Of a stretch of DNA of 12,896 nt, positions 1 to 8,098 are shown in pieces; within the stretch, counting starts at the first letter, position 1, and each line of letters starts with the position of its first letter. Origin of the DNA: Caldilineaceae bacterium (lineage in GTDB: Bacteria > Chloroflexota > Anaerolineae > Caldilineales > Caldilineaceae); contig JAPPKT010000081.1 in assembly GCA_028819675.1 (NCBI GenBank), positions 1 to 12,896 on the forward strand, read 5' to 3'. The position numbers and the translations under genes are program-made. The notes under the pieces were generated by a model. The model saw only the letters and a list, made by a program, of their open reading frames with translations, had not been told where the DNA came from and made no database searches.

Positions 1-199
1 CCCCCCCCCCCAACGCCCCCTCTCCTACAACCTCGCGCCGCAGCGAGTGTGTGGGAAATACGAAGTTGTCTTCCCGCGGCGGCCCGCGCTTCCTGATAGT
101 AACCGAAAACGTGCCAGCGCAGGCAAGACAGGAGAGGCAGCTCCCGTATATCCCCTGTTCACCACCATGACCATCGGGAGCCCGCTACAGAAGATCTGA

Positions 200-442
200 C
201 CGTGCATTCCACCCAGACAGACCGCACACGGTACACACACAGAACATGGCTTTGTAGTTGCACGAAGTGCAAAAAAGAATGCCCCGGAAGCATTGAAGAG
301 CGTGAAGATTCCAGGACTGCATTACCGAAACGACGCTCTGCCAATTCGCCGACTTCAAGCCCCCATAGGGACTATCACGTTCCAATATGAAGTTCTGACC
401 GGAGAGTATCCAGCTGGAGAGATATTGAACGCCTTCTTCTGA
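200..442 (+). pseudogene. Possible remnant of an unrecognised gene
   Basis: This frame is open for 80 codons to a TGA at 440-442 but has no ATG or GTG start; its only candidate is a TTG at 293. The translation, especially the last 65 residues, has a protein-like composition of alternating hydrophobic and charged residues, with segments such as HGFVVARSAKKNAPEALK and TFQYEVLTGEYPAGEILNAF. The same frame upstream of the in-frame TGA at 197-199 is also open back to the left edge. This could be the eroded 3' end of a plus-strand gene converging on the iol cluster, or chance. I do not recognise the family and assign no function. Confidence 0.2.
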
Positions 443-514
443 GACTTACGCAAGGGCGTCTGGGAAACGAATCGAGGATGACTAGGACGCAGCCTGCCCT
501 GGTAATTGGCGCGT

Positions 515-543
515 CGATCCGGCTAAAGGACACGGCCGGATCG
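515..543 (-). other. Hairpin downstream of iolG
   Basis: Perfect 9-bp inverted repeat (CGATCCGGC and GCCGGATCG) with an 11-nt loop, starting 17 bases after the iolG stop codon on the coding (minus) strand. A seven-T run lies between the stop codon and the hairpin (552-558), on the wrong side for a classical intrinsic terminator, and no T-run follows the stem. It may protect the 3' end of the operon mRNA, or be a remnant or part of a Rho-dependent end. It is the only end-of-operon structure I see. Confidence 0.45.
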
Positions 544-560
544 CAGTCGAACAAAAAAAG

Positions 561-1595
561 CTAACTTGGACTCTCTGAAGGTGAGATTTCGCTGAGTGCG
601 ATCGCCCGATTCTCCCTGTATGACCTGCCCGCAGCCAGGGCCAGCGCCACCGGGGCTCGTCCGTCTCTGCCCGTTACTTCGACCTCCGTATCATCCCGGA
701 CTGCGCCAATGAAGGACCGCAACTCATCCGCATACGCGGCCATATACCGTTCAAGGAAAAAGTAGAGTGGCTTCGCATGGACAACACCGGCCTCGGTCTG
801 CCTGATTACCCGGTCGGGCGTGTTGTTTTCACACATGATCGACCCAAGTGAGCCGAGAACCTCCACTCTCTGATCGCCCCCGTACACAGCCTGGCGCGAG
901 TTGGTGATCACGCCAAGCGCACCGCAGACGTACCGCAACGTGACCACGGCCGTGTCGATATCGCCTGCCTCCCCTATTGCTGGATCAACCCGAACTGCTC
1001 CCGAGGCCGAAACCTCTTCCACCTCGTCGTCCAGCAGGAAGCGCGCCATATCAAAGTCGTGAATCATCATGTCCAGAAACAGGCCGCCCGAGCCCCTGAT
1101 ATAGCTCAGTGGCGGCGGAGCCGGGTCCCGGCTCGTGATCTGCACCAGATAGGGGGTTCCCACTTCACCACTCCGCACAGCATCCCGAATATTGCGGAAG
1201 TTGGGGTCGAACCGCCGGTTGAAGCCAATCTGCAGTTTCGTTCCGCTCTCTGCAACAGCCGCCAGCGCAGCGTCTACCGCAGGCAGGTCCAGCGCGATCG
1301 GCTTTTCACAAAATGCGTGTTTGCCCGCTCGGGCTGCCTGAATAATGAAATCAGCGTGCGTCTCCGTAGATGAGCAGATTGCCACCGCATCAACGTCCTC
1401 CCGACCGAAGACCTCCTCCGGTTCTCCGCTCGCCTGCGCAATGCCGAACCGCCGCGCCGTCTGCTCCGCCGCTTCCTTGACAACGTCGGCGATCGCGACC
1501 ACCTCCGCTTCCTGGATATGACGCGTCAGATTCTCCGCATGAACCTGCCCAATCCGCCCGGCTCCGATGATCGCGAATCTGACCTTCTGCTCCAC
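561..1595 (-). CDS. iolG: Inositol 2-dehydrogenase (IolG), Gfo/Idh/MocA family
   Basis: Oxidises myo-inositol (and probably related isomers) to 2-keto-myo-inositol (scyllo-inosose) with NAD+ in the cytoplasm, the first step of inositol catabolism. The 344-residue length is normal. The N-terminal Rossmann fold carries GAGRIG (11-16), and Asp37 at the end of strand 2 favours NAD+. The EKP motif (97-99) supplies Lys98. The C-terminal domain carries FNRRFDPNF (125-133), SRDPAPPP (155-162) and LDMMIHDFD with Asp175 and His179. These match the Lys/Asp/His set (K97, D172, H176) of Bacillus IolG. The GTG start is favoured by an SD (GAGGAGG) 5 bases upstream, which overlaps the TGA of the preceding gene, implying coupled translation. 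It is the last gene of the cluster and the most typical IolG of the four Gfo paralogues. Confidence 0.88.
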   Translation of the reverse strand: MEQKVRFAIIGAGRIGQVHAENLTRHIQEAEVVAIADVVKEAAEQTARRFGIAQASGEPEEVFGREDVDAVAICSSTETHADFIIQAARAGKHAFCEKPIALDLPAVDAALAAVAESGTKLQIGFNRRFDPNFRNIRDAVRSGEVGTPYLVQITSRDPAPPPLSYIRGSGGLFLDMMIHDFDMARFLLDDEVEEVSASGAVRVDPAIGEAGDIDTAVVTLRYVCGALGVITNSRQAVYGGDQRVEVLGSLGSIMCENNTPDRVIRQTEAGVVHAKPLYFFLERYMAAYADELRSFIGAVRDDTEVEVTGRDGRAPVALALAAGRSYRENRAIALSEISPSESPS

Positions 1596-1605
1596 CGCTG
1601 CCTCC

Positions 1606-2715
1606 TCAATCTATATCCTGCAGCCGGATCCAGCGCCCTTCGCGTGCGCCCAAATCAGCCGCGTCAGTGATACGCTGTACGACCGCCCCATCTTCAAGAC
1701 TCGGGCTGAAGGGCTCCCCATCGGCGATCGCATTGATCCAACCCCGCGTCATATGGTCCTCGACCCGGAAAACATCTCGATAGGTATTGTGCACCGTATC
1801 GCGCCGCGCCGCCCCCCAAACGTGCTCCGGCAACTCGAGCGGCCGCGTAGGACCTTCTCCTCGCCGTGTGCCCTCAACATCCTGCCTTTCAACCCAATCG
1901 ATCACACTGCGCAGCGTACCCTCTTCCCCGTGCAAATCGAACTCATGCCGCTGCCCGAAGACCGACTCTTCCGTGCAAACGGCCGAAGCCTGAACCAGCC
2001 CCTGCGCACCATTCGCAAACTTCAGCAAAGTGTAGGCCCCATCCTCCGTTCGTTCATACGGCTTCCCTTCCGGTGTGACATCGGGCCGGTCAACAAACTC
2101 TCCCGCCAGGCAAAACACATCTGTGACCTCGCCAAACCACCAATACGCCAGGTAGAAAAAGTGCGACGCGATGTTGCCCAGCACACCCGTTGCCGCGAAA
2201 GCCCGGTCGTGCCTCCATCCATAGCCCGGTTCCCTGGCATAGCCAGTGTAGTAACGCAGATTCAAGTGATACGGCCTGCCAATGTAGCCATCCTCCACCA
2301 ACTCCTTGATGTACCTGTTCGTCGGCATGAAGCGGTACGTAAATGGAGTGCAGTGAACAACGCCCTTTTCCGCAGCCAGGGCAGCCATCTCAGCTGCATG
2401 ACCGTAGGTCAGCGCCAGAGGCTTTTCGCATAGCACGTGCAAGCCCGCATCCAGTGCCTGCATCGTGATCGGGTAGTGTGTCTCATGACCGGTCGCCACC
2501 ACCAGCGCCTCTATCTCACCGCTTTCAATCAGCGACTCGTAGCTTGTGTATACCTGAGGAATGTTCCAGCGCGCTGCAAAACTCTCTGCCCGTTCCCGGT
2601 TTCGGCCGCAAACTGCCACAACATCCGCTCCCGGGTGAGCATCCAGCGCCGGCAAATACATCGCGTCCGCCCACCAGCTTGTGCTGACGACACCTACCCT
2701 TACTGCCTCCGACAT
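1606..2715 (-). CDS. Gfo/Idh/MocA family oxidoreductase with divergent catalytic motif
   Basis: Predicted cytoplasmic NAD(P)-dependent dehydrogenase of 369 residues acting on a sugar or cyclitol. The usual GxGxxG is degenerate: the N-terminus reads VGVVSTSWWAD (7-17), a variant I associate with a distinct Gfo/Idh/MocA subgroup. Strand 2 ends in CGRNRER (36-42), where Arg38 suggests NADP(H) rather than NAD. CEKP is intact (Lys98). In the catalytic helix, where relatives have Asp followed four residues later by His, this protein has Asn181 (GVLGNIASH) and His185. It starts at ATG with SD GGGAGG about 8 bases upstream. Its stop overlaps the iolG SD. By context it may be a second inositol-isomer dehydrogenase (IolW-like NADP enzymes are a precedent) or act on a derivative; the substrate is not readable from sequence. 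Confidence 0.8.
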   Translation of the reverse strand: MSEAVRVGVVSTSWWADAMYLPALDAHPGADVVAVCGRNRERAESFAARWNIPQVYTSYESLIESGEIEALVVATGHETHYPITMQALDAGLHVLCEKPLALTYGHAAEMAALAAEKGVVHCTPFTYRFMPTNRYIKELVEDGYIGRPYHLNLRYYTGYAREPGYGWRHDRAFAATGVLGNIASHFFYLAYWWFGEVTDVFCLAGEFVDRPDVTPEGKPYERTEDGAYTLLKFANGAQGLVQASAVCTEESVFGQRHEFDLHGEEGTLRSVIDWVERQDVEGTRRGEGPTRPLELPEHVWGAARRDTVHNTYRDVFRVEDHMTRGWINAIADGEPFSPSLEDGAVVQRITDAADLGAREGRWIRLQDID

Positions 2716-2763
2716 ATCAAATCCCTCCCTGAATTCGACGTGTGTTCGTACTGAAGGAGGCCA

Positions 2764-3951
2764 CTAAACGCTGCTCTCGTCGGACAGCGGTCGTACGTCC
2801 TCCCACGCGCCGCTCTCCCAGGACCGTGACATCGCCTCCTGCACCTCCGCCAGGCGCCGCGCATCCGCGAAACTGGGCGAACGCTGAACACCTTCGGCTA
2901 TTGACATCAGAAAATTGTGCGCCTCCAGAACTTTCAGGTCCTCGTAGCCTAGCCCAATGCCGTCTCCAGGATTGAATCGCGCATGGGAAGGGTAGGCAGG
3001 GCCCCCCAGCAACGTTGTATAGCCGTCATGCATCCCGTCCCTGCCGGGCAGATACAACTCCAGTTCGTTCATCCGTTCAAAGTTCCAATTGGCCGCGCCC
3101 GCTGTGCCGTTAACCTCGAACGACATTTCACACTTGGGCCCGAAGATAGCCCGGCAGGCCTCAAAACTGCCCTGCACGCCGTTCTCAAACTCGACCAGGG
3201 CGCCAACGTAGTCTTCGTTTTCCACCTCGCCGGTCGGGTCGCCCTCCTTGCCGACCGAAAAGTGCGTCCCCTGTCCGGGCACCGGCAAAGGACGCTCTCT
3301 TATGAACACATTCCGGCTGCTGACCAGCCGCTTGATCGGTCCGACGAGCATATGCGCCATGTCTACAGTATGCGACATGATATCGCCCAGCACACCCAGC
3401 CCGGCCTGCTCCCTCCTGAAGCGCCAAGTCAACATCCCGTAGGGGTTACTGCCGTACATCGCGAAAAAGCGGCCCCGGTAATGCGTCAGACGACCCAACT
3501 TGCCCGAGTCGATCAGCTCCCTGCAATGCTGCACCATCGGCGCCCACCGGTAGTTGAAGCCGACAAAGCTCATCACACCCGCTTCACGCGCCAGCCTTTC
3601 GATCGCCGCCGTCTCCTGCGGGCTGCGTCCCACCGGCTTTTCACAGAAGACATGCTTCCCGGCTTTGGTTGCCGCTTCCACCATCTCCTTATGCAGGAAA
3701 TTCGGCGCCGCGATGTTGACGACCTGTACCTCGGGGTGATCGACGACCTCATGCCAGTCAGTCGTGGACGCCTCGAATCCCAGCGTATCTCTCGCCTCCT
3801 CCGCCCTGTGCGCCACATCGTCGGCGCAGATCACCAGCCGCACCCGCACGCTGCTGTCGTGAAAACGGTCGTTCACCAGCCTGTAGGACCGGCTGTGGGT
3901 CGTACCCATCCAGCCCATGCCAATGACGCCGATACCTATCTCTTGGACCAT
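2764..3951 (-). CDS. Gfo/Idh/MocA family oxidoreductase, 395 residues
   Basis: Predicted NAD-dependent cytoplasmic dehydrogenase. The Rossmann motif is GMGWMG (11-16), followed by THSRSYR. Strand 2 ends CADD with Asp44, suggesting NAD+. The EKP motif is at 104-106 (Lys105). The C-terminal domain has FNYRWAP (132-138) and [12 protein letters not shown] with Asp190 and His194, so the full Lys/Asp/His catalytic set is present. It is about 50 residues longer than IolG, with an extended loop after the catalytic helix (about 210-240) and a long C-terminus. The ATG start has SD-like GGTGAGG about 5 bases upstream. It follows iolA across a 127-base gap that contains a strong hairpin. Likely role: oxidation or isomer interconversion of a cyclitol or sugar; the exact substrate is unknown. 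Confidence 0.82.
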   Translation of the reverse strand: MVQEIGIGVIGMGWMGTTHSRSYRLVNDRFHDSSVRVRLVICADDVAHRAEEARDTLGFEASTTDWHEVVDHPEVQVVNIAAPNFLHKEMVEAATKAGKHVFCEKPVGRSPQETAAIERLAREAGVMSFVGFNYRWAPMVQHCRELIDSGKLGRLTHYRGRFFAMYGSNPYGMLTWRFRREQAGLGVLGDIMSHTVDMAHMLVGPIKRLVSSRNVFIRERPLPVPGQGTHFSVGKEGDPTGEVENEDYVGALVEFENGVQGSFEACRAIFGPKCEMSFEVNGTAGAANWNFERMNELELYLPGRDGMHDGYTTLLGGPAYPSHARFNPGDGIGLGYEDLKVLEAHNFLMSIAEGVQRSPSFADARRLAEVQEAMSRSWESGAWEDVRPLSDESSV

Positions 3952-4000
3952 GCCTGCCTCACCTTCCTCAAGTCGTGCTAGTCCCGGCTGGTCAAGACAG

Positions 4001-4043
4001 CCCCGCCGTTAAGCAAGTCCCGAAGAACCTGCAACCGGCGGGG
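4001..4043 (-). other. Strong RNA hairpin with UUCG tetraloop between iolA and downstream oxidoreductases
   Basis: Read on the coding strand, 8 perfect pairs (CCCCGCCG with CGGCGGGG) are followed by a one-base G bulge, a UU/AA pair step and a two-base UU bulge. Then come 8 further pairs (GCAGGUUC with GGACUUGC, two of them G-U), capped by UUCG closed by C-G. That gives about 18 pairs in 43 bases, starting 35 bases after the iolA stop. No U-tract follows (next bases CUGUCUUGACC), so it is not a standard intrinsic terminator. It more likely blocks 3' exonuclease decay, or attenuates expression, between the iolA part and the three distal genes. Confidence 0.65.
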
Positions 4044-4078
4044 CGAGTGTGCAGCAGTAGTTTACGAACCGCCTGCAC

Positions 4079-5566
4079 CTAGAACTTCCTGCTCCAATGC
4101 TGCGGCCAGCGCTCCACTACAACCTTCGTCTGTGTGTAAAACTCTATCCCGTGTCGGCTCTGTGCATGCAGATCGCCGAAAAAGCTCTCGTTCCAGCCGC
4201 TGAACGGGAAGAAGGCCATCGGCGCCGCCACCCCGATGTTTATGCCGATATTTCCCGCGTCGACCTCGTGCCGGAACTGGCGAGCCACCGCGCCGCTGCT
4301 CGTGAATAGACAGGCCATATTCCCGTACGCGCTGACGCTTCGATCATTGATCAACGCAATGGCGTCCTCAATCGTATCCGCGTGCATCAGGCTGAGAACC
4401 GGGCCGAAAATCTCCGTACGCGCGATCTGGCTTGCCGGGTCCACCGAGTCCAGCACCGTCGGGAACACCCAATAGCCATCGTCGTAACCCGCCACCTTCT
4501 TCTGTCGCCCATCGACCAGTACACGCGCTCCCTCTTGGGCGCCGTCCTCAATCAGGCCCTCAATGCGCTGCTTGCTTTCCCGCGTGATGACCGGCCCCAT
4601 TTCCGTCGATTCATCCAGGCCGTAACCCACCTTCCGGCTGGCCGCCAGATCAGCGATGCCCTCGGTAAAGGGATCTCTGGCCTCGCCGACCGTCACCGCA
4701 ACCGAGACCGCAAGGCACCGCTGGCCCGCACACCCGAATGCCGAATCGCCCATCATCTGCGTAGTCGTCTCGATATTCGCGTCCGGCATGATTACTACCG
4801 GATTCTTCGCACCGCCCTGGCACTGCGCCCGCTTGCCATTCGCCGTGGCGCGACTGTAGACGTATTTCGCCACCGCAGTCGACCCCACAAAACTGATAGC
4901 ACGAATGTCAGGATGGTCAAGAATTGCGTTGACCGTATCCGCGCCCCCGTTCACAAGCTGCACAACACCCGGCGGGAAACCGGCCTCTTCGATCAACGCA
5001 AACAGCTTCTGCGTCGTCATCGGAACCTTTTCACTCGGCTTGAGAATGAAACAGTTGCCGGTCGCCACCGCATAGGGCAGAAACCACAGCGGAATCATGC
5101 CGGGAAAGTTGAACGGTGTAATCGCCGCCACCACGCCCAGCGGCTGCCTAAACATATGCTCGTCGATACCGCTCGCAATGTCCTCGTTGTTCCAACCCTG
5201 CATAAGCGAAGGCGTGCCGCACGCGACCTCCACATTCTCAATACCCCGCCGCATCTCGCCCACGCTCTCCGCGAAAGTCTTGCCGCACTCCTCAGTGATG
5301 ACCCGCCCAATCTCTTCCAGATGCTCCTCCAGCAGCATCTTCAACCGAAAAAGCGGTTGCACGCGGTCGACCACCGGCGTCTCTCGCCACTCGGCATAGG
5401 CCTTCATCCCAGCCCGCGCCGCCGCATCCACCTCCGCAGCCGGCGACAGCCCCACAGTCGCTATCGTGCCGCCCGTGGCAGGGTTATGCACGTCAAGCGC
5501 GTCCGAGGCGCCGTTTCGCTCCCACTGGCCGTTGACGTAGTTGAGAACTTCCTGTTTTTGTGTCAT
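4079..5566 (-). CDS. iolA: CoA-acylating malonate/methylmalonate-semialdehyde dehydrogenase (IolA/MmsA)
   Basis: Converts malonate semialdehyde to acetyl-CoA (or methylmalonate semialdehyde to propionyl-CoA) with NAD+ and CoA, the last step of the iol pathway. The 495 residues are the normal length for the ALDH-superfamily MMSDH group. Visible landmarks are [16 protein letters not shown] with the oxyanion Asn, the cofactor-site segment FVGST, QGGAKNP, and the catalytic Cys284 in [10 protein letters not shown]. The C-terminus has [10 protein letters not shown] and SFFGDLHAQ, typical of MMSDH rather than ordinary hydrolytic aldehyde dehydrogenases. The ATG start has SD AGGAGAGG 8 bases upstream, overlapping the stop of the Uma2 gene 14 bases away. 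IolA could also serve valine catabolism, but the adjacent iolD and iolG point to inositol. Confidence 0.93.
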   Translation of the reverse strand: MTQKQEVLNYVNGQWERNGASDALDVHNPATGGTIATVGLSPAAEVDAAARAGMKAYAEWRETPVVDRVQPLFRLKMLLEEHLEEIGRVITEECGKTFAESVGEMRRGIENVEVACGTPSLMQGWNNEDIASGIDEHMFRQPLGVVAAITPFNFPGMIPLWFLPYAVATGNCFILKPSEKVPMTTQKLFALIEEAGFPPGVVQLVNGGADTVNAILDHPDIRAISFVGSTAVAKYVYSRATANGKRAQCQGGAKNPVVIMPDANIETTTQMMGDSAFGCAGQRCLAVSVAVTVGEARDPFTEGIADLAASRKVGYGLDESTEMGPVITRESKQRIEGLIEDGAQEGARVLVDGRQKKVAGYDDGYWVFPTVLDSVDPASQIARTEIFGPVLSLMHADTIEDAIALINDRSVSAYGNMACLFTSSGAVARQFRHEVDAGNIGINIGVAAPMAFFPFSGWNESFFGDLHAQSRHGIEFYTQTKVVVERWPQHWSRKF

Positions 5567-5576
5567 ATCACTAGCC

Positions 5577-5588
5577 TCTCCTAGGAGA
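5577..5588 (-). promoter_or_regulatory. 12-bp palindrome spanning Uma2 stop and iolA ribosome binding site
   Basis: Perfect palindrome TCTCCTAGGAGA. On the mRNA, the last Ser codon and TAG stop of the Uma2 gene supply UCUCCUAG, and the iolA SD supplies AGGAGA. The anti-SD-like CUCC can pair with GGAG (4-bp stem, CUAG loop) or form dimers. A ribosome terminating on the upstream gene would open the site, a plausible arrangement for translational coupling. The palindrome is seen directly; the function is inferred. Confidence 0.4.
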
Positions 5589-6063
5589 ATATCTTGTCAA
5601 GCGCCACTCTGACGTCCAACGTCGGATCAATGACATCGCCCTCTACGAATACACGGGCGTCCATATCCGGAGTGAATACCGCTACCTGCTTCAGCGGAGG
5701 TTGTACCAACCAGACCGATCGGACCCCAAAACGGTAATACTCTTCGATTCTGGGGACGAAGTCATTGATGCTCTGAGAAGGCGAAACTATTTCAACCGTG
5801 GTCAATGGTGCTTCAGCCACCCGTATTTCATCATGCAGCCAGTCAGGCTGCCTCAAATTGCAAATAGATATGTCGGGAGTCATTGTTGGGTCGGAAGCCA
5901 GAGAAAGCTCGCTGGCAATCAGAAATCGGTCTCGACAAGCATCACTTAGGGCAATTATCAGATTCGCCTGCACGACACCGTGGTTGAAACTCGGCATCGG
6001 TTTTCCCCGCTCCTTCTCGTAATCTTCCACCAGGTCTGGCTTCGGTGTTACCGACGCAGCCAT
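5581..6063 (-). CDS. Uma2 family (DUF820) endonuclease-like protein
   Basis: A 160-residue protein of the Uma2 family, which has a PD-(D/E)XK nuclease-type fold; physiological roles are largely unknown. Landmarks are [15 protein letters not shown] (21-35), TPDISI with Asp64, [10 protein letters not shown] with Glu91, and the helix [14 protein letters not shown] followed by SVWLV (101-120). At the position where family members usually carry the catalytic Lys (spacing D...K...Y) this protein has Arg105, so activity may be altered or lost. It is slightly shorter than usual (about 180-200) and lacks the common N-terminal extension. The ATG is supported by SD AGGAG 7 bases upstream. It sits between iolD and iolA in the same direction, and its stop overlaps the iolA SD. 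There is no obvious metabolic role; it may be a passenger gene. Confidence 0.8.
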   Translation of the reverse strand: MAASVTPKPDLVEDYEKERGKPMPSFNHGVVQANLIIALSDACRDRFLIASELSLASDPTMTPDISICNLRQPDWLHDEIRVAEAPLTTVEIVSPSQSINDFVPRIEEYYRFGVRSVWLVQPPLKQVAVFTPDMDARVFVEGDVIDPTLDVRVALDKIFS

Positions 6064-6117
6064 TTGGATTCTCCTTTGCCGATACCCGGAACTCTACAAG
6101 ATTCCCCACGCGGCTCC

Positions 6118-6161
6118 CTTTATCCGATGCAGCAGAGATAAAGTTCTTTGCGGTTGCAAAG
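6118..6161 (-). other. Tandem small hairpins in the iolD-Uma2 gap
   Basis: Two inverted repeats lie side by side in the 116-base gap. On the coding strand the first is CTTTGC-AACC-GCAAAG (6 bp, 4-nt loop; 6146-6161). Two bases later comes CTTTATC and GATAAAG (7 bp, 12-nt loop; 6118-6143). Neither is followed by a U-tract. They could be mRNA-processing or stability elements, or operator-like DNA sites. Nothing else recognisable lies in the gap apart from the SD of the Uma2 gene. Confidence 0.4.
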
Positions 6162-6179
6162 TTGGGTCTGCCACTTGCT

Positions 6180-8093
6180 TCAAATGTAATACCTCTCGCC
6201 TGCACGCATCTCTTCCCACTCCTCACGCGCCGCGTTGACCGAGTCCAGTTCACTCACCTCAGCAACCGGCACGTCCCACCAGCTGTACCCCTGCACGCCC
6301 AGATAGCGATCGTCCGGCACGTATATCACCGTAGTCCTGTCCACACTCTTGGCGTCCTGCAACGCCTGGACGACGTCGCCCACGCTCTCGCAACGGATGA
6401 CATGACAACCCAGGCTCTCCGCATTCATCGCCAGATCCACCGGCAGCGGGTCGACATCATATCCCGGCTCGTCCGTCGGCAGCCCGTTAAAGGACTCACC
6501 GTTGCGGTGCGCCGCCTCCACCTGACCGGGATAAATGTACCGCGTGCCAAATCCGCCCTGCCCCAATGAACGGCTGAGAGACCCAATCGAGCGGAAGCCG
6601 GTATTGTCCATCAGAATAACGGTAAGTTTGTACCCTTCCTGGATCGAAGTGATCAGATCGGTATTCATCATCAGATAGCTGCCGTCGCCCACCATCACGT
6701 AGACTTCCCGCTCCGGCTCCGCCATCTTGATGCCCAGACCGCCCGCGATCTCGTAGCCCATGCACGAGTAACCGTACTCGAGATGGTACTGCTTGCTGTG
6801 CCTCGCCCGCCACAGCTTGTGCATGTCTCCGGGCAGACTGCCCGCCGCACACACCATCACCGCGTCCGGGTCGCCCTGGTCGTTCACCGCCCCGATCAGC
6901 GCACCCTGGTACGGCAGCCCGCTCTCAGCCTCGTGAAGATCGTAGTTGCGCTGCACCTCCGCTTCCCATTCGTCATGCAGCCTCTGTGCCTGCGCAACAC
7001 TCTCGTCGCCATTGCGATAGCCGCCCAGCAGTTCCCCCAACTCCTCCAGCGTGACCCGCGCATCACCGACCAGCGGAATGGCGCAGTGCTTGTACGCGTC
7101 AAACTCGGCAACATTGATGTTCACGAACTGTACATCAGGGTGCTTGAACGCCGTCTTGCTGGACGTGGTGAAGTCACTGTAGCGTGTGCCGATTCCAATG
7201 ACAACGTCGGCTTCGTCCGCCACCTGTTCCGCTGCAAAAGTGCCGGTCGCGCCGGCCGCCCCCAGTTGCAGCGGATGGTTGTACCGCAGGCTTCCCTTTC
7301 CGGCCATCGTCTCTGCAACCGGAATGCCGAAACGGTCGACAAACTCTCTCAGGGCCGCCGTCGCATCACTGTATAGCACACCCCCGCCGGCGATGATCAA
7401 AGGCTTCTCTGCCGCACGGATCGCCGCCGCCGCCTTCTGCAGCGCGGCCGCATCCGCCCGGTTGCGTGGCACCGTCCACACCCGCTTCTCGAACAGCGCC
7501 GACGGATAGTCAAACGCCTCCGTCTGCACGTCCTGCGGAATCGAGAGCGTTACCGCGCCAGTGTCCGCCGGGCTCGTGAGCACGCGCATCGACTCGATCA
7601 ACGACGTCACCAGCTGGTCCGGCCTGTTGATCCTGTCCCAGTACCTGCTGACCGGCTTGAAACAGTCATTGACCGAAACGTCCTGGCTGTGCTCCGACTC
7701 CAGCTGCTGCAGCACCGGAGCCACGTTACGTCGGGCGAAGATGTCCCCCGGAAGCAGCAGCACGGGCAACCGGTTGATCGTCGCAGTCGCCGCGCCGGTC
7801 ACCATGTTGCTTGCCCCGGGACCGATCGAGCTTGTACAGGCCAGCGTGCGCATCCGGTTGGTGTGCTTGGCATACGCCGCTGCCGTATGCACCATCGCCT
7901 GTTCATTGCGCGTCTGGTAATAGCGAAAATCCGGATACTGTTGCAGGGCCTGGCCGATTCCGGCAACATTGCCGTGACCGAATATACCAAAGCAGCCGCC
8001 GAAAAAGGGCTGCTCCACACCATCCCGTTCGCTGTACTGGTTCTTGAGAAATCGTACGATCGCCTGCGCCATGGTCAAACGTTCGGTATTCAT
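6180..8093 (-). CDS. iolD: 3D-(3,5/4)-trihydroxycyclohexane-1,2-dione acylhydrolase (IolD)
   Basis: TPP-dependent enzyme that hydrolytically opens the cyclohexanedione ring to 5-deoxy-glucuronate, the committed ring-cleavage step of inositol catabolism. It has 637 residues, the usual size. The N-terminal TPP-pyrimidine domain has the proton-relay Glu64 (TRNEQAM) and the segment SSIGPGASNM followed by PVLLLPGDIFARR, characteristic of IolD. SVNDCFKPVSRYWDRI follows, then a central Rossmann-like domain. The C-terminal TPP-binding motif is GDGSYLMMN (469-477) to DN (496-497). The ATG at 8093 is chosen because GAGGA lies 5 bases upstream. A TTG four codons earlier would start inside that SD. It is the most diagnostic gene of the cluster for cyclitol breakdown. 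It lies 75 bases after the preceding dehydrogenase and 116 bases before the Uma2 gene. Confidence 0.95.
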   Translation of the reverse strand: MNTERLTMAQAIVRFLKNQYSERDGVEQPFFGGCFGIFGHGNVAGIGQALQQYPDFRYYQTRNEQAMVHTAAAYAKHTNRMRTLACTSSIGPGASNMVTGAATATINRLPVLLLPGDIFARRNVAPVLQQLESEHSQDVSVNDCFKPVSRYWDRINRPDQLVTSLIESMRVLTSPADTGAVTLSIPQDVQTEAFDYPSALFEKRVWTVPRNRADAAALQKAAAAIRAAEKPLIIAGGGVLYSDATAALREFVDRFGIPVAETMAGKGSLRYNHPLQLGAAGATGTFAAEQVADEADVVIGIGTRYSDFTTSSKTAFKHPDVQFVNINVAEFDAYKHCAIPLVGDARVTLEELGELLGGYRNGDESVAQAQRLHDEWEAEVQRNYDLHEAESGLPYQGALIGAVNDQGDPDAVMVCAAGSLPGDMHKLWRARHSKQYHLEYGYSCMGYEIAGGLGIKMAEPEREVYVMVGDGSYLMMNTDLITSIQEGYKLTVILMDNTGFRSIGSLSRSLGQGGFGTRYIYPGQVEAAHRNGESFNGLPTDEPGYDVDPLPVDLAMNAESLGCHVIRCESVGDVVQALQDAKSVDRTTVIYVPDDRYLGVQGYSWWDVPVAEVSELDSVNAAREEWEEMRAGERYYI

Positions 8094-8098
8094 CAGTT

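Larger units (their letters stand above)
1..560. other. Left flank, 560 bases without a convincing gene
   Basis: This stretch lies downstream of the last gene of the minus-strand cluster. It opens with a run of eleven C followed by another C-rich stretch, which may be a contig-end artefact. No tRNA, rRNA, insertion sequence or CRISPR array was recognised. One plus-strand frame is open from the left edge to a stop at 197-199 and again to a stop at 440-442 (described separately as a possible gene remnant). A hairpin sits at 515-543 and an A/T run at 552-558. Other short open frames here have no ribosome binding site or recognisable protein and were not annotated. Confidence 0.6.

Noticed and set aside
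1..20. Poly-C tract as a phase-variable repeat
   Set aside because: It lies at the very end of the sequence with no gene start beside it; an assembly-edge artefact is more likely.
515..558. Intrinsic terminator after iolG
   Set aside because: A 9-bp hairpin and a T-run are both present, but on the coding strand the T-run comes before the stem, and no stem ends right before the T-run.
1567..2433. 288-codon open frame on the plus strand
   Set aside because: Antisense to the 369-residue oxidoreductase and the start of iolG; no recognisable protein.
2983..3981. 332-codon open frame on the plus strand
   Set aside because: Antisense to the 395-residue Gfo/Idh/MocA gene, whose motifs are clear. 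The antisense product has low-complexity Arg/His/Pro composition and no domain.
4382..5584. 400-codon open frame on the plus strand
   Set aside because: It is antisense to iolA. Its translation is rich in Arg, His and Pro, typical of the reverse complement of a GC-rich gene, and matches no family; iolA is unambiguous.
5942..6253. 103-codon minus-strand frame across the iolD-Uma2 gap
   Set aside because: It overlaps the iolD end and the Uma2 start in another frame. Its central part looks mildly protein-like, but there is no SD and no recognisable domain.
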